Notes: generated by a model from the sequence alone, not told the origin. A stretch of 64,000 nt of DNA from Gracilaria gracilis (GCA_030374805.1 JARGSG010000004.1:682001-746000), one strand, 5' to 3'. Shown: positions 1 through 11,551, numbered from the stretch's first letter. A program made the numbers and translations.

Positions 1-550
1 CGGCGCGAATTGCGACCGGTACGGACTTTGCGGAGTCTTTTTCGACCAAAGACCCTTCACCCATTTCTCCGTGCGGACAATGACTCATACTGTACGTATC
101 GGTTCCACGATCGGTTCTGCTGCTCCGTACGGTCTCGAATCCCACTTCTAAGTCGGGAGACCAATGTGGTATAATGCACAAAAATGAGAGAGTCCGAAGC
201 GGCCTTGATACGGGAGCGGCGGCAGCGTACAGTCTTGTGACTGTAATGAATCCGAACAGAGAGAAGGGGCGGAAGCACCGGGCGGTCGAGGAGAAAGTGG
301 GCGATTGGTATCACCAGGCACGTACAGGAACGTGCGGAAGGGTACGAACGGTCTGAGAAACCCAATAAAGAGGTAGCCGTGCAGTCTATCGTGAGTGAAA
401 ACTAACGAAGAAGATGTTCGGCAGAAGATGCTTGTCGTTTACGATTGGGGCCTCGGGAGATCCGAACTACAACTAAATATCGGGTCTGGGCCCCATTAGT
501 AACTACTGTACGACCAGTCTAATTTGCACTGTCACTACCAAGTGCCTACA
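1..550 (-). mobile_element. 5' end of a minus-strand LTR retrotransposon (element D), cut by the window edge
   Basis: Positions 146-163, read on the minus strand, give TGGTCTCCCGACTTAGAA, the same primer-binding site seen in elements A and B. Just outside it (165 onward in plus coordinates) a putative LTR ends in CACA on the minus strand and would begin TGTAG at 550, giving about 386 bp. TGTAG is also how the LTRs of A, B and C begin. Positions 1-145 would be the start of the internal region, so the rest lies left of the window. The family is inferred from the shared site only; no gag or pol is visible. The right boundary at 550 rests on the TGTAG rule and is less sure than the left one. Confidence 0.5.
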
Positions 551-648
551 CGTGGCCAACTTGTACGCTGTGCCAACCCCTCCGGCACTTGATTACCAAA
601 TAGTACACGTGGCGGTGCCACTGCACCAGCCCATCGTGCACTACCCCT

Positions 649-2390
649 TTGTACGTGAACGTCCGATCGGATACACTATGCACCAACTCGGGCCCACTAT
701 ACTACACCACCACAGAAGTACGAGGGGTGACCACCACGCCGCATGATCGCATTTGGACCACTCAGGAGGTTTTGTTGCCTCTCAACGGTTCCACGGCGCA
801 TCGCAAATGGAAGGTGATTGGCCCAATGGGAGATGTGATTGTACAGAATCAGACCAAGTATCATATGCGCCCGTATGATTTCTTTATGTAGATGTTTCCG
901 CAAGATCATCTACAATCTATAGTTCTTTTGACCAACAAAAAGCTGGAGCCCCTCCATTACGCAGTTACAACAGGCAGGGAGATACTGAAGTTCTTTGGAC
1001 TACCAATATTAATGTCACGGTTTGAATTTATGGATCGCAGATCTCTTTGGTCTAAAAACCCGGCTTCAAAATATATTCCTCTACCTCAGTTTGGGAAGAT
1101 AATGTCTCGGAAAAGATTTGAGGTACTTACGTATTGTATCACCTTCAGCCAGTACACCGTGACGGACAGTTGCGACAGTCGTTGGTCACATGTAAGTGGA
1201 TTCGAGCAGGCCTTTAACCAACATCGACGAGCACATGTTGTTCCTGCTCATACTCTGTGCGTGGATGAAAGCATGTCTCTGGGTATGGGCTCGGCGGCTA
1301 TTGGATTCAAAAAGGATTACCTCATTACGTGGCAATTGATCGTAAGCCCGAGAATGGATGTAAAATCAAAACTGTTTGCTGCGGTGTGAATGGAATTCTT
1401 TTTGGATTAGAACTCGTTCTCTCATCGGAAGAAACACTACAGAAGAGATATGAACAAAACCATCCTCATGGTACAACAATTGTGTTACGTTTAACAGACC
1501 AAGGGTTTAATTCTAATCGACATGTATGCGCTGTCTCTGCATTTGTGTCAGTTACAACCGCGACTACATTGTTTCATCGTGGATTATGTTTTACTGGGTG
1601 TGATTAAAACGGCAACCAAGCAGTATCCCATGGCATACCTTTCACAAAAATACTTTGAAACAGAGGGGATCAGGTGGTAATGGTAAGCATTGAGCATCCC
1701 GACTGCCCGTCTATGATGGCTGTCCTATGAATGGACGGAGAACGACGTTATTTTGTAAGTACATCCGGTACACCCTCTTCCTGCCGAACCGATTGTAAGA
1801 TCTAGATAAAGGTCCATAGAAATGATGCGCAATTTGTTGACATTGACAATTTCCATTCGAAAAGGTTGTTGAAACGTATTACCAAACTTGGTCACAGATT
1901 GACAAACACAATAGATGCCGACAAGATGATTTAAATCTAGAAACAATATTTCAAGTAAAGGATTGGGCCTTGAGGCTCAATACGAGTCTTTCATCTGTAT
2001 GTATTGTTGATTCCTGGCTGGTATACACAGAAAGCATGGAGCAAGGGACTGTCCTACACAAAAGAACTTTTATGCGAGGCTTGCAGATCAAGTGATTGAG
2101 AATTCTTTTGATTCTTTAACTCGTCACCAAACTTTTGATGCACCTTAAGAGGTATCAGACGTTTCAATAATCACTAGAACTGGTATACATTTGGTTGTGA
2201 CCAAGAAGAAGAAAAAACTGAAGAATGGAGCTTTTTCTCAAGCCACTGACCAAGCTTGATGCAAGATATGCAGTCTTGAAAAAAAGTCGAAGTTTCTTTG
2301 TTCCAAATGTTTAGAAAATGGTAAAGAAGTTTGGATATGTTACAGTCAAACGGGACGTGACTGTTTTCTGAAACTCTTGCAAATCATACA
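649..2390 (+). pseudogene. Decayed PiggyBac-type transposase
   Basis: Conceptual translation matches the DDE_Tnp_1_7 (PiggyBac) plan. There is an N-terminal part around 740-890, then the segment ending KFFGLPILMSRFEFMDRRSL (near 990-1050), LCVDESMSLGMG near 1257 (first catalytic Asp in the DES context), and a DRKPENGCKIKT segment near 1333. A TYYQTWSQIDKHNRCRQDD segment follows near 1870-1930, and a C-terminal Cys-rich zinc-binding stretch with two CxxC pairs lies near 2259-2370. The frame is broken by an in-frame TAG at 889-891, a shift between about 1329 and 1389, another near 1600, and several stops beyond 1690, so it cannot make an active enzyme. No terminal inverted repeats or TTAA duplication were identified; the left side runs directly into LTR element D. 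Confidence 0.8.
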
Positions 2391-2804
2391 CACTATGGAA
2401 CTTTCAAGCAAGTAGTAGTAATCTATGTAGCTTATACTGAAAGACTTTGTCAGTTTTTAAAAGTTAATGCAAAAAGTGGTTGTCAACTATAGCCGCCTAC
2501 GATTCTTATTTGCGTCACTTGAATTGCTAAACTAGTTAACTATCTATAGCGCAGTATTTTTTGTATGAAATGCCACCGTATTCTTTTTCATGTTTTAGTG
2601 GATGCATTAAAGATTACTGAGATAGAAACTTTTTCAGAATCGTCGACCTTCTTGCCATCTTGTTGAGTGCAGCGAGTTGAACTCACGATTTGTTTTACAT
2701 TTCACATGTGGCCAGAGAGTCACAGAGGTGTTCTATATTTGTAGATGATCTGAATCATTAGTTTATTTATATTTATCTACTACAAAAAAAAAGTCAAATT
2801 ACAC

Positions 2805-2842
2805 GTACTCATATGAGTACCAAGGCGTACTCATATGAGTAC
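2805..2842. repeat. Two copies of a perfect 16-bp palindrome
   Basis: GTACTCATATGAGTAC occurs at 2805-2820 and again at 2827-2842, separated by 6 bases. Each is a perfect palindrome, so together they can pair in several ways. They lie in a non-coding stretch between the PiggyBac relic and the gene at 3362-4030, about 520 bp beyond that gene's stop codon. They could be a binding-site pair, a hairpin at a transposon end, or chance; nothing nearby decides. Confidence 0.6.
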
Positions 2843-3361
2843 ATTGCGTGGTCGTGTAGACACTAGGCTGAACGTCTGCCCTCTGTCCAGAGGACAGATT
2901 ACCGCTCCTTGAAACTATCATAGTATTATTAGTGTCTCTCCCCGGTTGAGATGTGTGAATGTCGTTCTTGGCGGTGCAGATAGATTGCTTGTCACTTTGA
3001 GAAATGATTAGATAATAACATCTCCTTAGAGAGTATTGCAAATGTTGCTTGACTCCATATGATATTTGTCAAGCAATAGGCAAACAAAATCGACTAGGTG
3101 GTTCCGAAGGAAATACTTTGGAACATTGAAGAATCACTGTTGATCGAAGCAACTACTTGACATCTGGATCACAACCTCATGATTAGCCGACAAGCAGCTG
3201 AGCACTACTCACATTTAGTTGAAAGCAAATGGGCAATAGCAAAGTAAGTTTCTTTAGCATGACAATCAAAGCAACTGAGAATGCAAATTGACAAGGTCGT
3301 TCGCCTTAAACAAAATCACATCACCTCAGATTACCAACCCAAGTACCACAGCTACATAAAT

Positions 3362-4030
3362 TTAGGCCTGAAGAGTGAAGCGAGTATGATGCTGGGCGCG
3401 GACGATCTCAACAGTTCCCACTTCGGTTGCGGCGCAGTTGTTTTGAGCTCCAGGGCTTACTGTGGCCGAGAGGAGGGCTCCAGGGACGGCTCCACCATCG
3501 GACTTCCTTCGCAGAGACACCTTAAGCGTCACATCACCCTCGTTCTCACTTCCGTGCCAGCCAGCGAGGGCAGCCACAGAGGTTGATCCGGACCATTTGC
3601 CGTCGGTCAGAGCCTGTCCAACGTCAACGACGGTAGTTTCTCGGCCACCAAAGCTGGTGTCGTCGCCACTGAAGTCCAGATAGTCGGTATCGGGCTCGCA
3701 CTTCCACCCGGCATTGCCGTTAAGGAAGCGGGTGTTCGTGTCGAGGTCAGATTGGCTCGCGTTCCATGAGTATTCCACAACCAACTCAACTTGGGACATA
3801 TGAGTGTTGGCAATAATGAATGAGTCTTCCGGCATCTCACAGGCGAAGCCACTGTCGGGGTTGGAGCAAGAGGCGACGGCACACACACCGCGGGTGACGG
3901 CAAGGGCGCATTCGCGTTCGGACATGGCGCGGTCGGGGTTGCATCGGTTGGGACACATATCGACGGTCCAGATTGCGGTGGCGCAAGCGGCCAAGGCCAC
4001 GAGAACAGTGGAAACAAAGAAAGTCTTCAT
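3362..4030 (-). CDS. Secreted 222-residue protein with eight conserved cysteines (paralogue of 6155-6817)
   Basis: The ATG at 4030 is chosen because it starts directly at a typical signal peptide (MKTFFVSTVLVALAACATA); an upstream in-frame ATG would add a basic leader in front of it. The mature N-terminal part (about residues 24-66) holds six cysteines in a CxxxC...C...C...C...C pattern. The C-terminal part looks like a beta-sandwich, with the shared motifs DLDTNTRFL, GDDTSFGG, GWHGS and VSLRRKSDGG, and two more cysteines. It aligns along its whole length with the protein of 6155-6817, including all eight cysteines. The DLDT...GG pattern recalls DUF2135-like domains, but this is only a resemblance. 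It is intronless, with a TATA box 101 bp upstream. Probable role: extracellular or cell-wall protein, function unknown. Confidence 0.85.
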   Translation of the reverse strand: MKTFFVSTVLVALAACATAIWTVDMCPNRCNPDRAMSERECALAVTRGVCAVASCSNPDSGFACEMPEDSFIIANTHMSQVELVVEYSWNASQSDLDTNTRFLNGNAGWKCEPDTDYLDFSGDDTSFGGRETTVVDVGQALTDGKWSGSTSVAALAGWHGSENEGDVTLKVSLRRKSDGGAVPGALLSATVSPGAQNNCAATEVGTVEIVRAQHHTRFTLQA

Positions 4031-4130
4031 TGTGGCTGAATGTACAGGAGTTGTTCGAGTTGAAGAGAACGTTCGAGTTGATGAGAACGAGTTGCGGATC
4101 ACTCTTGGGGAGGTCGATGTGTTGAGCCCC

Positions 4131-4137
4131 TTATATA
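4131..4137 (-). promoter_or_regulatory. TATA box of the gene at 3362-4030
   Basis: On the minus strand the sequence reads GGGTATATAAGGGGC, a strong TATA box 101 bp upstream of the ATG at 4030. The paralogue at 6155 has TACATAAGGGGG at exactly the same distance, which supports both the box and the chosen start codons. Confidence 0.75.
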
Positions 4138-4140
4138 CCC

Positions 4141-6047
4141 ACTAAAGAATTGCACTCACGTACAGGTCATGACATATTCTGGTGACGCCCGAATGCGTGT
4201 TGGGGCTAGAACAGAGTGATATGAAGGATGACGGAGAATACGATATCTAGTTTCCAGAGAGTCATGTGAACAATGCAACTCATCGTCGTGATAGAGGCAA
4301 CCCTTCTTTGCGAGTTATCTTCCTGAACGTGATGGAGAGAGAACAACTATCCTTTAACGTGACAATGCCTGGTTGGTCTACTACTGTTGGGCTTCAAGAG
4401 AACTACCTCCTGCTCATTTTCTAATTATTCGCCTTTGAATGCAAACGATTTCTATACAGTTTGGCAGTTTTCCGTAGCCGCGTGCTGCTGAACATTCAGT
4501 TTGAAATCATTTAATCGAATAGGAGGAGCCCAACTATGAAGATACCGATGGTAGCAGACTATCTTTGGGAATGCAGGACTCATTCGGGTTTGTCCGATTG
4601 AATGGAAGGATTGACCTACGAGATACAAAGCAAGTTGAGTAACGCTTTGTAGCTTAATCCAACCAAATGCTTGTAGAAGCAGCCCAACATATCATACATT
4701 GTGTTCCACAGCGCCCCTGAGGCAGATGCGTTCAAAACCTCTTTTCAATTTGGCACAAACTCCCAAGAGAGTTGACCAGGCCAGATGGTTCACCGTCGGA
4801 GAATGATTTGTTTCGTGAAAGGCACGAGAATGTTTATTTTGGGAAGCAGGAAATCGAACAAAGCGAGAACATCTATGATACCCAGCGCGACATGTGTGAA
4901 CTCATGAAAAGAAATGTCAACACAACCCTACAAGAGTAGATACATCACCATTTCATTGCTACTAAAAGTGCACAACGCTTTCATCTGTCCAAGTCGACAT
5001 CCACTCGTCCCTTTGCCGCGTCAACACCACTGGCCGAGCTGAACAGTCTTCACAGAGGTATCCTCTTCAGACCCAGTCCAACAATGACATGACATTCCCA
5101 CACCAAAGTCTCTCTGTTTCTTACAGAATGACAGTTGATGTGCGCTGTCTTTTTTGGGTTTTGCACGTACCAACGGTATATTTGCACGGGGTCTTGTCGA
5201 AGAGCGTGCCTGGGTTTTGTTGAAACTGTGAAGCGCGAACTATTCTTGCGTAGGGCTTGACGAGGAGGCGCTTTGAAAGGCGGTATCTATGAGAAGCTGT
5301 AGAGCGACGAGACGTTCTGCTAACTCACTCGGAGTTGTATTATCGTTATTTCTTCTTCACACCCCACACTTTCTTGTTGAATTCGACAAAGTGGTCAATG
5401 CGAAAGATATAGTGTTCAATGGAACCTGGCAAGATCTACTTTCACCGTCAGACTGCCATGCAGTAACAGCCTTCAAACAATCATCAGATGTAACACCAGG
5501 AATCATTCTCATGCTCGCAGAAGAGTCCACGTCTCCTCAGCCAGAGGACCTGTAGAAAAGCATATCAAAATGATAATTACATATATGCAGGTCCAAAATG
5601 CCTCACTAAGATGCCAAGGGAGTTCCGAAATTCTTGTTCTTGCGCTGAATGTATACTATGAGACCTCCAGCTGGACACTTGTTTTTCGGGAAACCCTCTC
5701 TTTGATGGATCTATAGTTTGTTGACTTGCTCTTTCTCACCTTGAAATCTAAAACCTTCTCGACAAAGCATCATTGTTGCAGTACTACTAGGTTTCTGACT
5801 CCCTCACCAGTGTTTGATGCATGCTCAAAGTCCATGAAAGCAACAAGAAAACTCCTCCAAACTATAAGCTGTGCCTAAGTCCTCGAGATCTCTGGTGGAT
5901 GCATTTGTGGTCTGCATTATCTTTCTCAGTGTGCATACGAATCGATCTCTTTTGCCTCCAAGGCGCACACGAGCTCTTCCGGTTCAGGAGCGTCACTGTA
6001 TTGCCATGCCAACATGTGAACCATCAATTACCCGTATCCGAAATGGC
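4141..6047. other. Intergenic region between the two divergent paralogues
   Basis: About 1.9 kb without a convincing gene. Short open frames (for example 5289-5555 and 5821-6054) match no family I recognise and have ordinary intergenic composition. This is the shared upstream region of two head-to-head paralogous genes, so the promoter-proximal 150 bp at each end are regulatory; the middle shows nothing I can name. Confidence 0.6.
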
Positions 6048-6054
6048 TACATAA
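6048..6054 (+). promoter_or_regulatory. TATA-like box of the gene at 6155-6817
   Basis: TACATAAGGGGG lies 101 bp upstream of the ATG at 6155, the same spacing and the same ATAAGGGG core as in the paralogue's promoter. Confidence 0.65.
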
Positions 6055-6154
6055 GGGGGAAAGATCGCCGATTTCTCTGGAAGTTGAGACCACCAACAAG
6101 CGCTTTGTTCGCCACAATCAACCACATTGATCCCCAATCTTGAAACCCGCCATT

Positions 6155-6817
6155 ATGAAGTTCTTCTACACTCTCTGCTTCTTGGCCATGCTCGTGCCGG
6201 CCTTCGCCCAGCATGTGAGCAACCACGTCTGTCAGAATCGCTGTAACGCCGATCGTACTCTTTCGGTCCGAGAGTGCAACCAACCCGCCACCCGCAATCT
6301 CTGTGAGTTGAAGGAATGTGACAACGGTTTCTCTTGCTCCCTTCCAGAAAACTCGTTCCTTATCCCGAACATTCAGCTTCCTCTCCTCGAGATGTCCATC
6401 GAGTACACATGGTCCCCTGAACAGCGTGATCTGGACACCAGCACCAGATTCTTGGACGCCAATGTTGGGTTCCAATGCAACAACCCTTCGCAGTACGTTG
6501 AGTTTGGCGGAGATAACACGAGCAACGGCGGAAGTGAGGTGACCGTGATCGACTTCGAAAAGGCTCGCGAGGATGGGTTGTGGAACGGCTCAACCTCCAT
6601 CACGGCGAACGCGGGATGGTACGGATCTGCCAACCAGGGCACTGCGCAGATGAACGTGTCGCTCCGAAGGAAATCAGATGGCGCTGTCGCTGGTGGTGCC
6701 ACGCTTTCCACTCGCATCCATCCGGGCACCCAGACGGATTGCTCTTCGACCAATGTGGCGAGCGTGAAGATCGTTCGCGGTGCGCTCCATACCAGAATCC
6801 TTCTTGAACGTGCCTAA
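6155..6817 (+). CDS. Secreted 220-residue protein with eight conserved cysteines (paralogue of 3362-4030)
   Basis: The ATG at 6155 begins a clear signal peptide (MKFFYTLCFLAMLVPAFAQ). Mature cysteines at about residues 26, 30, 41, 50, 55 and 61 plus two later ones match the paralogue. Shared C-terminal motifs are DLDTSTRFL, GDNTSNGG, DGLWNGST, GWYGS and VSLRRKSDG. Sequons such as NGS suggest N-glycosylation. There is no intron and no membrane segment after the signal peptide, so it is predicted to be exported. The pair is arranged head-to-head, about 2.1 kb apart, consistent with inverted duplication followed by divergence. I cannot assign a biochemical function; a structural, adhesive or defence role outside the cell is possible. 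Confidence 0.85.
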   Translation: MKFFYTLCFLAMLVPAFAQHVSNHVCQNRCNADRTLSVRECNQPATRNLCELKECDNGFSCSLPENSFLIPNIQLPLLEMSIEYTWSPEQRDLDTSTRFLDANVGFQCNNPSQYVEFGGDNTSNGGSEVTVIDFEKAREDGLWNGSTSITANAGWYGSANQGTAQMNVSLRRKSDGAVAGGATLSTRIHPGTQTDCSSTNVASVKIVRGALHTRILLERA

Positions 6818-9172
6818 GTAATTATTGGGATAACTTGAGTTTAGTATCTGTTTAGATTTGTTACCAGGTGCAAGAGATCCAGATACTAAAGATGAATTAA
6901 CTCTTATCTCCACTGGTACAGCGTTGTAGTGCTATTACAGTAGAAACAGATAACAATCATCAACTGACGAGGACACCTCCGATGATGACGATGGTGTGGT
7001 TTCGGCCACCACATTGTGAGCTGCAGTAGCTAAATCAATACCCGCCTCGTATGCTTTTTAAAGAGCTTAGAGCCCACGGTTTACTTGCCGGGTCTGGCAC
7101 TTTCTTCCCAATTCAACTACAAGCATGACTATAATGGTTTCGTTGCTGTAGGTTGGCTACTCTGTCGTTAACTGGATCAAGTCAGAGAGGTTTGATTTCA
7201 GTACCAGATTTAATGGGAGACGCGAAACAGGTTTCAGCGTATCACATAGTTCTTAGCCAGTAACCGTGATGTAGATACGGTATGGTACTTGGTGATTGGA
7301 ATTCCTTGAACCAGAGAACGGATTTATTTGAACTCCTGTTAAAATTGCGTCTCGCGACAATTCAATTGTGCAGAATTACTATTACCCTAAAAGTGACCCC
7401 TAAAAACTGCCGGGGGGTTCGAAACAAGTTGGTACTAGTTCTCTTCTTAATAACCCATTAATAGCAGATCTCTATACACGAGAGCAAAACGCATCCTTCA
7501 TTCTAAACTGGATTTATTTCTAGCGATAGTCTGACTTAAATAGTAGCTATCTTCTCGTTTCCGGGATCTTCCAACGAATCTGGCAGACTGCCTGTTTTTC
7601 GCATGTGTAAATAGAATTGGCATTTTTTTCTCATATGTAAGTTACGTAATGCAATATCGTAACTTAAAAACATGCGCCGTGTCACACGGCGCATTCTGCT
7701 GCCTTTTCGGGCACACCGTCCGTTTGGATCAGGTAAGTGTCAACAAATAAGAACACAAGGAAAAACATATCCAGATTTTCTTGATTTTGGGTTGGCAATC
7801 TTATTGGAACCCAAAATGCTTTTCTTCTTCACAACGCTCTGTAAAGATTTGCCCTCTTCGTACCTATTGTTTGGTAGTGCCAATTAACACTTCTTTCTAA
7901 AACGTATTTCAAACTTTGATAATGCGAAGTACATCAGTAAATTAAAATGATAATTAAGAGGGGCTTGCAATTTTGACAAAGCTTAAAATCCAAAACAAAA
8001 ATGTTTCTAATAGAACTCTTTAAGTCTTTTAACCATTGTCAGGCAGACCTGGAACGTCGCCGACCAATTCCATGTCTCCTTCTAAGAAAATTTAAAGATT
8101 TTCTTCTACATTTTTGAATACTTTTAGCACACACAGCTGGAGAAAGTGAATTATTAGTTATAATTTGTGGATGGAAGAGCTAGATTCCATGTCCCCGACA
8201 AGGGTTACACTAATAAAAAGTGTACACTGTTTTTGAGAAGCCAGCTTATTGAAGCACTGATGAAGGTGACGGTGCAATGGGAATTCCGCGCCAAATTGCG
8301 TCTTGATTCAAAAGGTGACAATTTTTGTCACCTACCGGTCATGGGATGGGGTTACACCCGTCATGTCACATGTCATGTTTGGACGGACTTTTTCAGAAGT
8401 CTCTGCAATTGTCTCATTTTCCACATATTCCTTTAATAAAAAATAAAAGCATTTAACATTTACGGTCTCAAAATAAATTCACATGCGCTGATGAGTCATC
8501 AGTGATGACAGTTCGAACCCGCTTTGTTCACCTTATAGTATAGTATACTTGCCATTAAAGCTTACTTCAAAGAGCCCATACAGAACATATCGCGCCAGCA
8601 CACATTCTGGGGTTAAGCCTTTCATCGAGTATTGAAGGTCTTCAACAATCACCATTGTTGCACCTACTGAGTGTGGAGAACCAACGAACTGTCATTCCTT
8701 GCTGATATGATATCGTGACGCAAGAGTCTAACGTATTTAGCGTATGCCACGGTAGCGTTTCCTCTTGCCAACGTCAGGGTCTGGCGATGGCTAAATGCTT
8801 CAATTAGCCCACAGGGACAGCATTCGGGCTCACAACCCATACATTACTCGGTGCCACCAAACCAGTCAGTCCACGTTTTTCACATGCCTACCAGGTAGTA
8901 TGTGACGTAACAACTAAATCCCTTCCTGTTGCTGCTCTACTGCCTTTTCTGCCTTCCTCTAGTGCCATACGCCCCATACACGCACCCCCGAAATAAGACC
9001 CTAGTCGACGAAATGTTCCTTGTTGAATTGTCTTACGATACGTTGCTACCCAGCTACACGCCTGTTTTCTGTGGAAAAGTCTCAACATCCAGACGACAAT
9101 ACGTAAGTGAGGCTCAATCCACGTACATGCAAATGCTACCATCTTGATTTAATGTAAGTGAACTTGAAAAGT
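6818..9172. other. Gene-free stretch
   Basis: About 2.3 kb, AT-rich towards 7.6-8.5 kb. Open frames such as 7672-7887 and 8167-8436 are short, match no family I know and lack signal peptides or promoters. No transposon ends were recognised. Confidence 0.6.
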
Positions 9173-9183
9173 CAAATAAAAGG
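9173..9183 (+). promoter_or_regulatory. Possible TATA-like element of the gene at 9314
   Basis: CAAATAAAAGG lies about 130 bp before the ATG. It is AT-rich and in the range seen for the other secreted-protein genes (101-114 bp), but is not a perfect TATA box. Confidence 0.4.
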
Positions 9184-9313
9184 AACTGATGGTTCTAAAG
9201 AAACTGGGATCTTCGCCATCCAACACATCTAGAACGTCCTGCTTCGATCATATCAGTTTTTACCCTCCAAACATTTCACCTGCTCATCATTTAATTCAAA
9301 GATCGAAGCCACA

Positions 9314-9847
9314 ATGAAGCTCCAAAACACCCGAATGGCTACTTTCTTTCTGGTGGCATTCGCCATCTCGACGCTCTCCTTCGCCATTCCCCATGCGGGT
9401 ACGAAACCCCATCGTGACCGTCCGGTCGAATTCATGGATCCGACCCTCCGTCCCAACAAGCTTGCAGTGCGCGATCTGGTTGCGAAGGACGAGAACCCCC
9501 CGCTTCAGAAGGACGTCATTCCCCCACCCTCGCCCACTCCGGATCCTTGCTGGAAGCGAAACAAGCAAAGCATCAGCTACCGATCTGGTGACTGCATGCC
9601 ATATCACTGGACGAGCTGCACGAAGCGTACGCACACCCACTATATTGCCGATAACGAGATCGTTTCTGGACATTGCGGAATCGTCGCGTCGTCCAAGATC
9701 CGGAATGACGCCGACTTGGGTTGGGAAATTGATTACGACGAAAACGCCAGGAGGGTGAAGGTGACACTGAAGAATTGTGGCGGCAAGTTCTGCTTTGGGG
9801 ATAAAGAATTCGGTGCGGGTTGTGTTGTGGATCGCTACACTTGCTAA
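9314..9847 (+). CDS. Small secreted 8-cysteine protein, 177 residues
   Basis: The product starts MKLQNTRMATFFLVAFAIS, a good signal peptide; the inner ATG (MATFF) is an alternative start that would also leave a signal. Residues about 25-75 form a polar, Pro- and charge-rich segment ending in PPPSPTPDPC that looks like a propeptide or linker. The C-terminal domain of about 100 residues has eight cysteines, enough for four disulphides, and ends exactly in a cysteine (DRYTC). It has no similarity I can see to the other secreted families of this window. It is intronless, in isolation, on the plus strand. Function unknown; size, signal and cysteine content resemble exported defence or wall-associated proteins in general. 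Confidence 0.75.
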   Translation: MKLQNTRMATFFLVAFAISTLSFAIPHAGTKPHRDRPVEFMDPTLRPNKLAVRDLVAKDENPPLQKDVIPPPSPTPDPCWKRNKQSISYRSGDCMPYHWTSCTKRTHTHYIADNEIVSGHCGIVASSKIRNDADLGWEIDYDENARRVKVTLKNCGGKFCFGDKEFGAGCVVDRYTC

Positions 9848-10750
9848 CCGCCCGATTGAAGTCCAGCGCTCATGCTGGTCTTCAGGACCGGATCTCAAAA
9901 CGTTTACAATATTCGACTAATAATTACAGGTAGCACTGTCCACAAGCCCCGATGATTATCGTTGTAAATGAATTTGCTCTTCTCAATTCCAAGCAAAGGT
10001 TTATCGCTTCGATAAGTTCTAGTGATACTTCAGAGACAGAAGTGTGTTTATACAACCGTTTTTAGTAGGTTTCTCTGTGATCCGGGGCGAATATTAGTAG
10101 CCAAAATGAGCCCCTTCATTCGAATACTTCACTTTCGGAGGGACATAGTCTTGGTTTTCATGGTGGAAACATCCTGTGTCTACCGCTATGAGGGTTGGTC
10201 TATTCCACAGACCATCTTGTTGCGCTCTTTCGAAGTCAATGGTGATCAACTTCTATCTAGCGTATCGTGTCTAGTGTTCATCAAATTCTATGCACTTCGA
10301 GAGTAACGTGCGTAAAGTTTCGGTATTGAAATTCAAGAATCTGACACTGGGGTCACAGGCTGGCCGGGAGGCGAGGAGAAGTCGAAGACGAGTTCTGAAT
10401 AGAGGAGATGGATGTTCGCAATCACGAAAGCGCCTTTAGCCGGCGAGCATGAGAAGCCAGTGTTGTTGTGTTGCGGAGGCGAGCACCTTTACTCAAGAGC
10501 AAATAGACCGTGTTTGAGGCTGGCTGCACTGCCGTTAAACGTGAGAAAGGTGCCAGTAGCAGCGATGAGGGCAGACGTTGTCGACTGCCGGCTGGGTGAA
10601 TGCTGTTGGCATTAACATCATCAAAAGGCAAAGATAGAGAACTTCATCTCGCTCGGTTTTGACAGTCACACAAGTCCTGAGAGATGGGTCGTGGAGCTTG
10701 CGCTGTTGAAGGGAACATTTTGTAACGGAAGAAATCGTTTTTTGCTGACA
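9848..10750. other. Gene-free stretch before the inverted repeat
   Basis: About 0.9 kb. The open frame 10022-10306 (94 codons) has no recognisable domain or promoter. Nothing else is supported here. Confidence 0.55.
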
Positions 10751-11551
10751 GAAATTGCATGCACAAATGCCATTTACTGTGTACGTGGACACTAGGTCAA
10801 CCTTTTTGAAAGTATGTATACGTGTACAGCTCCTGCCCCCACCTACTTGTAGTATGACCTCAAGAACGGGCCTTAAAAGTGTGAAGCCGAGCGAATCTCT
10901 GCCCATTTCAACCGCCTGCCGCGTACTGAGCACGCGAGAACTGTTTTGTTGAACAAACGAGATTCGTACGACGGAAAGAATAGATATACTACACAACACA
11001 ACGTCGAAAACGAAATGTGTTCAATGGAAGGCCATCTCCCGAACGTCCACGCCCACCCCGTCGACCCGAAATGTAACCGAATAGGTCCAGCTAACAACCC
11101 ACAGGCTGCATCTCACCAACAATACGGGCGGGCGCGCGTACATGGGACCGCTCTAAAACTGAGAGCTGTCTCAAACCAGCTGTGAGAGTCTCACCACCAA
11201 GCAATCATGGCCAGGTTAATGTGCCATTTACATCCTTGTCTATTACAAACGCCTTCTTGTAATCGAATTTGTTCTGATCAGAGGCTTGTGTTGTCTGTGC
11301 CGTATCTACAGTGCTAGCATGCCAAAAAATGAGAAAGGACAGAACGTCGAGCAAGAAGTAATACTTCGTCCCAGTTATACATACACACTTGGAATGCGAG
11401 AAACTCCGGTCTTGCTTCAAAGGTCAACGTGCGTTTAAACACAGGTGTAGTTTAATAAAGTTAACTCAGGCATTACCTAGAATCTCGCACTGAGCCCAAT
11501 TTCATAGCTCGCCAAATAATATCCATCGCTCTGACAGACACACTCACCTAC

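Noticed and set aside
146-163. Possible tRNA fragment
   Set aside because: It matches the primer-binding sites of elements A and B and lacks a complete cloverleaf; it is a primer site, not a tRNA gene.
5289-6143. Short ORFs upstream of the 6155 gene
   Set aside because: No family resemblance; the last one overlaps the TATA-like box and leader of the downstream gene.
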